A stretch of 64,000 nt of DNA, from NCBI GenBank assembly GCA_900542305.1, contig UQMU01000005.1, positions 17,526 through 81,525 of the forward strand. Reading direction: 5' to 3'. Positions 60,046 to 64,000 of this stretch are shown here, piece after piece. The notes under the pieces were generated by a model. The model made no database searches. It was given only the letters and a program-made list of their open reading frames with translations, and was not told the origin of the DNA. Each line of letters starts with the position of its first letter. Within the stretch, counting starts at the first letter, position 1. The DNA is from an uncultured Collinsella sp. GTDB lineage: Bacteria; Actinomycetota; Coriobacteriia; Coriobacteriales; Coriobacteriaceae. A program made the position numbers and the translations under genes.

Positions 60046-61807
60046 ACTTGCTTGCGAACAGCCAGACTAGGATGATCGCCAGGATTGCGGCGACGATGCA
60101 GACGATGGCGCCGGTGAATTTGATGCGTGAGTCGCGGGTGCGCTCTCGTACGTCGTCTTCGGCGGCCTCGAGCTGGTCGACTTCTTGCTCGGTCTCGGCG
60201 TGTTCGGCTTTGTCTCGGGCCAAGGATCCTGCAAGCGACTCAGTGATTTCTGGGTGGTCGTGCACCTCGGTCGCCTGTTCGATGATCGACTGTGCATGTG
60301 CGGCATCTGCTTGGGCGTTGGCGATGGTCTGCTCCTGCTCGCGGCGTGCCTTGTCCTCCGCGGCGATCTTCTCGCGCAGTTCGCGCTGACGAGTCGCGGC
60401 GGCGGTCTTTGCCGTCTGCAGCTCGTCGCGCGCGGCATCGGCTTCGGTCGTCACGGCTTGGTGCGCGCGTTTTGCGTCGGCGATAGGGGCTTGAGCCTGC
60501 TCGACGGCCTGCTCGGCTGCGGCAAGCGAGTGCTCAAGGTCGGCGGTGATGCGCGGGACATCTTCTTCGGCTTTACGCAGGGCATCTGCCGTGTCGGAAA
60601 TCTGCATCGAGAGCTCGCTGGTGCGCACCGTATAGTTGGCGGGATTTGCCGAGGGATTGCGTTGCAGCTCGGCATACTCATGACGCAGCGTCTCGAGCTG
60701 GGCGCGCGTGGCGTCGACGGTTTGTTGTGCGGCGGCAATGCCGGCGTCTCGCTCTGCCTTCACCTTGTCGCGGATGCGCTTGGAATCCTCAAGACGTCGA
60801 ACGAGGCGGTTGCCGGTCTCGCGTGAGCTCGCCTCGCGGGCCTCCACGGCGTCGAGCGCGGCCTTCAGACGGAGCTCAGTCGCGTCATCCTCTGTCTTCA
60901 TTTGTTCGAGCTGACCCTTGAGCTCTGTCGCTTTGGAGGCGTGGGCATCACGATCAATCTCGGCGGCCGCTGCAGTCTTTTGGGCCGTGGCAATCGCCTG
61001 GCGCTGGTCGGCGACGATCTGGTCGTAGCGGCCTGCGATATCCTGGCGCGTCTCGAGTTCCTCGGCCTGATCGGCAATGCGCTGCTCAAGTTCGGCCAGG
61101 TGGGCGCGGGCATCGGCAAGTGCCTTTTTCGCGGCGTTCATCTCGCGCATGGCCGAGGCACCCTGGGCGATAAAGGTGCCCACGGCGTTCGCAGTGTTCG
61201 AGACAGCGGTCCCCAGATCGCGGCTCGCGGCGGAGGAGTGCGGGGCGGTCGGGCGAGCGGTGTCGGCAGCGTCCGCATCGGCAGTCTGCGGCACGGCGAT
61301 ATTGCCGGTACCGCCTTCGATCACAGAAAAGCCTGCTGCGTGCGGGTCGACCGCATCGGTGCCAATCGTGGGATGCTCGAGCTGCAGAAACGAGGGCATG
61401 GTGCTGCCCTGGTCGGCAACCGGAGTCTCGCCGGGTACGAAGGTCGAGGCTGCCTCGGCGGCCTCCTCTTCCTCGGCGTCAACGTCAGCGTCGGCCACGG
61501 CGTCTTTCATCGCTTTGACGGCATCCATCATGGAGTCCATGACGGCGTCGAGCTCTTCTTCCGAAGAAACCTCGATAGGGCCCGCAGCTTGCGGAGCAGC
61601 ATCCTGTACGGGGCGGTCGTCCTGAGCGGGCGCATCGTCGTTTTGCTCGTCTGCATCTTCGGCGCCAGGGGTTTCCGCCGTAGCGTTTTCGTCCAAGAAT
61701 GGGCCGTCGAGGTCAATATCATCGCAGGTCACAGCGTCGGCATCTGCAGTGACGTCTGCGGAATCATCAATATGCTGTTGAGTCTGGGGGTCCAGCTCGT
61801 CTGTCAT
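60044..61807 (-). CDS. tail-anchored coiled-coil protein
   Basis: 587 residues from ATG 61807, which has GAGGAG 9 bases upstream; ATG 61813 is too close to that site. The N-terminal ~230 residues are acidic and disordered-looking (Asp/Ala/Glu-rich). Residues ~240-550 form a long coiled coil rich in Ala/Glu/Gln/Arg heptads (AHLAELEQRIADQAEELETR and following). A single C-terminal membrane helix (FTGAIVCIVAAILAIILVWLF) ends in ASK. No enzymatic motif. It might be a membrane-tethered spacer or cell-envelope organiser; the family is not recognised. Confidence 0.7.
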   Translation of the reverse strand: MTDELDPQTQQHIDDSADVTADADAVTCDDIDLDGPFLDENATAETPGAEDADEQNDDAPAQDDRPVQDAAPQAAGPIEVSSEEELDAVMDSMMDAVKAMKDAVADADVDAEEEEAAEAASTFVPGETPVADQGSTMPSFLQLEHPTIGTDAVDPHAAGFSVIEGGTGNIAVPQTADADAADTARPTAPHSSAASRDLGTAVSNTANAVGTFIAQGASAMREMNAAKKALADARAHLAELEQRIADQAEELETRQDIAGRYDQIVADQRQAIATAQKTAAAAEIDRDAHASKATELKGQLEQMKTEDDATELRLKAALDAVEAREASSRETGNRLVRRLEDSKRIRDKVKAERDAGIAAAQQTVDATRAQLETLRHEYAELQRNPSANPANYTVRTSELSMQISDTADALRKAEEDVPRITADLEHSLAAAEQAVEQAQAPIADAKRAHQAVTTEADAARDELQTAKTAAATRQRELREKIAAEDKARREQEQTIANAQADAAHAQSIIEQATEVHDHPEITESLAGSLARDKAEHAETEQEVDQLEAAEDDVRERTRDSRIKFTGAIVCIVAAILAIILVWLFASK

Positions 61808-62101
61808 AGGCATGTGCTCCTCATCGTTGTTTGTCACCCTATGATAAAGTCTCGCGCCGACTTCCCGCGCGCTGCAGCAAAGTTTCAAAACGTGTTCGAT
61901 GGCTCGCGTCGATAGCAAAAACTCGGCCACTTTATCCAGTTTGTACTTGACATTCCCTTCGCCGAAAGACGTTGCGCCGTTCGCCTGCCATGGGCTTTAT
62001 TTTTCACTTGAACCCGCTAAAGTTGCATTTCAGCTTTTGGCGCGTGAAGTTGGATGCGCGCAGTCGACGGGCAGGCCCGTCGCGATTTGAAAGGACTTTA
62101 T

Positions 62102-62902
62102 ATGGGACTTTTCACTGGTAAGACCGTGATCGTCACCGGCGGCGGCAAGGCCACGCTTAAGGACGGCTCCGCTGGCTCCATCGGTTACGGCATCGATATC
62201 GCTTTTGCCAAGGAGGGCGCGAACCTCGTTATCACCGGCCGCAACGTCGCCAAGCTCGAGGCCGCCAAGGAGTCCCTCGAGGCCGAGTACGGCGTCAAGG
62301 TTCTGCCTGTTCAGGCCGATGTCTCGGCTGGTCAGGACAACGAGGCCGTCGTCCAGAACGTCATCGACAAGGCCATTGAGGAGTTCGGCCGCATCGACGC
62401 CGTCGTCAACAACGCCCAGGCCAGCGCCTCGGGTGTGACCATCGCCGACCACACCATGGATCAGTTTAACCTGGCCATTTACTCCGGTCTGTATGCTACC
62501 TATCTGTACATGCAGAAGGCCTATCCGCACCTGAAGGAGACCAAGGGCTCCGTGGTCAACTTTGCCTCGGGCGCCGGCCTGTTTGGCAACTACGGCCAGT
62601 GCAGCTATGCCGCCGCCAAGGAGGGCATCCGCGGTCTGACTCGCGTTGCCGCCAACGAGTGGGGCAAGGACGGCATCAACGTCAATATCGTTTGTCCGCT
62701 TGCTTGGACCGCTGCGCTCGAGAACTTCCAGGATGCCTATCCCGAGGCGTTCAAGGCCAATGTCCACATGCCGCCGGCAGGCCACTACGGCGACGTCGAG
62801 AAGGAAATCGGCCGCGTGGTCGTTCAGCTCTGCGGTCCCGACTTTAAGTATATGAACGGCGAGACCGTCACCCTCGAGGGTGGCATGGGCCAGCGTCCTT
62901 AG
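62102..62902 (+). CDS. SDR-family oxidoreductase with insertion in the glycine motif
   Basis: 266 residues of the classical short-chain dehydrogenase/reductase family. The cofactor motif reads TGGG (residues 12-15) then an inserted stretch KATLKDGSA before GSIGYGI, so the TGxxxGxG motif is split by about nine residues. Catalytic Tyr169 and Lys173 (SYAAAK) and Ser in NFASGAG are kept; NNAG reads NNAQ. The C terminus has the usual GETVTLEGGMGQRP. ATG 62102 has GAAAGGA upstream. The substrate is unknown. Steroid or bile-acid dehydrogenases of gut Coriobacteria belong to this family, but nothing here proves that role. Confidence 0.85.
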   Translation: MGLFTGKTVIVTGGGKATLKDGSAGSIGYGIDIAFAKEGANLVITGRNVAKLEAAKESLEAEYGVKVLPVQADVSAGQDNEAVVQNVIDKAIEEFGRIDAVVNNAQASASGVTIADHTMDQFNLAIYSGLYATYLYMQKAYPHLKETKGSVVNFASGAGLFGNYGQCSYAAAKEGIRGLTRVAANEWGKDGINVNIVCPLAWTAALENFQDAYPEAFKANVHMPPAGHYGDVEKEIGRVVVQLCGPDFKYMNGETVTLEGGMGQRP

Positions 62903-62904
62903 GG

Positions 62905-63069
62905 GTTCCGCCGTTCTACCGAACGGCGGACCGGCCGACGCTGCGCGGTCACCAGAGCGACAACTTGTCATTCAAAGAGGGCGGCATGACCAGAAGGTCT
63001 ATGCCGCCCTCTTTTCATGCCAATTTGTTCGCTCTGGCGACCGCTCGCTGATGTTGTCAGAGCATCGGC
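62905..63069 (+). other. structured intergenic element, copy 2 (after SDR gene)
   Basis: Begins two bases after the SDR stop. Hairpin TCCGCCGTTC / GAACGGCGGA (62907-62930), box CGGCCGACGCTGC (62932-62944), inner stem CGGTCACCAGAGCG (62946-62959) / CGCTCTGGCGACCG (63030-63043, one mismatch), central hairpin AAAGAGGGCGGCATGACC / GGTCTATGCCGCCCTCTTT with AGAA loop (62974-63014), closing pair GCCGACGCT (62934-62942) / AGCATCGGC (63061-63069). Confidence 0.75.
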
Positions 63070-63096
63070 GTTACCAGAGCATCGGCGTTGCCGGCA

Positions 63097-63191
63097 GTTG
63101 GGGACAGTCCCTAAGTGCCGGCAGATTGGGACACTCCTTTGCAAGATGGCGCTGAAGGCTGTCCCCAACGTCTAGTCGTTTAAGAACGTCC
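63097..63191. repeat. palindromic repeat interrupted at 63191
   Basis: GTTGGGGACAG (63097-63107) pairs with CTGTCCCCAAC (63159-63169). The next 22 bases, TCTAGTCGTTTAAGAACGTC and one C, equal the right part of the palindrome at 60016-60036 but stop there instead of continuing CCAATGACT. This fits insertion of the adjacent IS110 element at 63191/63192. Confidence 0.65.
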
Positions 63192-63440
63192 ATTACAGTC
63201 GAAATTGTCAGCCCGGGACCGTCTCGGGCTACGATTGAGGCGCGCCCAGAACGGGCCGCCGACCGGGCGCCCGCGCACGGCCGAACGTCCCTGCCCCCGA
63301 GAGGGCCTGTTGGGTGCTGCCGGCGCGGGACGCGCCGCCCCCGACGGCTGATAGGAAAGTGCCGGGCAGGCGCCGCGGCTGGTAATGTGAGTGCCGAGGG
63401 GGAGGCCATCCGGTCGAACGACTACCGGAAGGATACCACC
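63192..63440 (+). mobile_element. IS110 left-end non-coding region
   Basis: About 250 non-coding bases before the transposase start, very GC-rich, with stems such as AGCCCG (63210-63215) / CGGGCT (63225-63230) and CGCCC / GGGCG. In IS110-group elements this position encodes the bridge RNA that specifies target and donor; whether it does here is inference. Confidence 0.5.
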
Positions 63441-63674
63441 GTGAAAGCGCCATCCACCAGACCCGCGGCCGTGCTCGGCCTGGACGTCGGCAAGTCGTCG
63501 CACTGGGCCTGCCTGATCGACCGCGACGGGGAGGTGCTGGCCAGCGCCCCCGTCCGCAACAGGGAGGCCGAGCTCGACGCGCTGTTCGCCTCCGTGCCCG
63601 CCGGCACGCTCGTCGTGGTCGACCAGTTCCGCAACATAGGGTCCCTCGCCGTGAGGCGCGCCCGCGCCGCGGGG
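63441..63674 (+). pseudogene. IS110-family transposase, N-terminal fragment
   Basis: About 78 residues from a GTG start after GGATACCACC. LGLDVGKSSHWACLIDRDG carries the first catalytic Asp of the DEDD (RuvC-like) domain; LVVVDQFRNIGSLAVRRARA carries the second acidic position, an Asp as in one actinobacterial subgroup. The frame breaks off after RAAG at about 63674, where the composition switches to AT-rich sequence. The C-terminal Tnp domain with the serine is missing. Confidence 0.8.
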
Positions 63675-63859
63675 TCATCATGGTTGTCTTTACGACAATT
63701 GTCACGCCAATCCTATTGAAATTTGTCTTTAAAGATCGTATCAATGATCCAGATGTTTATACGGATAGTGCATTGATTGAAGATTATAGTGAAGTTGAAA
63801 ATAACGAACGAAAGAATATGGAAATTTTAGAACAAAAGAAAAAGCGCAGTGCTGCCTAA
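63674..63859 (+). CDS. C-terminal end of a Firmicutes-like cation:proton antiporter
   Basis: Open from the junction: a last membrane helix (VIMVVFTTIVTPILLKFVFK) and a charged cytoplasmic tail (NDPDVYTDSALIEDYSEV... EQKKKRSAA), stop TAA 63857. The pattern and AT-rich codons are those of the CPA2/NapA-type Na+/H+ antiporters of Lactobacillales-like Firmicutes. The 5' part is absent, so this is a fragment, foreign to the rest of the window. Confidence 0.6.
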   Translation, partial: VIMVVFTTIVTPILLKFVFKDRINDPDVYTDSALIEDYSEVENNERKNMEILEQKKKRSAA

Positions 63860-63888
63860 TACAGCTTGTATCAGTTATCTGCTAAGGT

Positions 63889-63929
63889 GTCAAAAATCCT
63901 TTATATAAAGGGTTTTTGACCCTTTTTTT
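63889..63929 (+). terminator. intrinsic terminator in the foreign segment
   Basis: GTCAAAAATCCTTT (63889-63902) pairs with AAAGGGTTTTTGAC (63907-63920), one wobble position, followed by CC and T7. After this, to 64000, is AT-rich sequence with no gene that can be supported. Confidence 0.85.
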
Positions 63930-64000
63930 CATGCATGAACCAATTTTTAATTTCATTGTTGAAAAATACGAAAAAAAGGAATATACTTTGAAAATGATTT

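Noticed and set aside
1..64000. tRNA, rRNA and CRISPR arrays
   Set aside because: No TYC-loop-like GGTTCGAATCC with matching acceptor stem, no rRNA segments and no regularly spaced direct repeats were found on reading.

Overview
The window is a GC-rich chromosomal segment that reads like a gut Coriobacteriia genome, most likely Collinsella or a close relative. This is inferred from gene content, zinc-ribbon membrane proteins, abundant intergenic palindromes and codon bias; no database search was possible. The exception is the last ~325 bases, which turn abruptly AT-rich, carry the 3' end of a Firmicutes-like antiporter gene, and join in the middle of an IS110 transposase. This is either a chimeric assembly join or a very recent foreign junction.

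Layout. 1-17.5 kb is a housekeeping block: the 3' part of addA, dnaE, a SWIM-SNF2 helicase, a superoxide reductase, an NAD-synthetase-like protein without recognisable catalytic residues, ruvC-ruvA-ruvB behind a LexA-type box, and formate-THF ligase. 17.6-33 kb is accessory and envelope-rich: two zinc-ribbon membrane proteins sharing the palindrome TGTTGCGCAACA, a CDF metal transporter, a region with a candidate structured RNA, an orphan HicB-like antitoxin, a PH-like gene broken by a stop codon, a Tat-exported PI-PLC-like surface protein, two tandem lipoprotein paralogues and an LPXTG beta-helix protein. 33.4-39.2 kb carries a folate pair (FchA plus a FolD lacking its cyclohydrolase residues), a C69 dipeptidase, and a small helical protein with a UbiB-type kinase.

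39.2-47.9 kb is the most interesting locus. A cobalamin riboswitch precedes a 2,393-residue surface protein with Ig-like repeats, three DUF4430 (transcobalamin C-terminal-like) domains and a PQQ-like beta-propeller, followed at once by a second membrane-anchored DUF4430 protein. This is proposed as a Gram-positive surface cobalamin-capture system.

48-63 kb holds two GtrA proteins, class III fructose-bisphosphatase, DegV, an aldolase-like barrel protein, an rRNA m5C methyltransferase, a MetRS with a divergent KMSKS loop, a DUF3267 protease-like protein, queuosine genes queH and queA, a tail-anchored coiled-coil protein and an SDR oxidoreductase. Two intergenic copies of a ~165-base element (after queA and after the SDR gene) share conserved core boxes and have stems that covary, the best evidence here for an undescribed structured element. 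Several other long intergenic palindromes occur, and one appears to be the insertion site of the IS110 element. No tRNA, rRNA or CRISPR array was seen.
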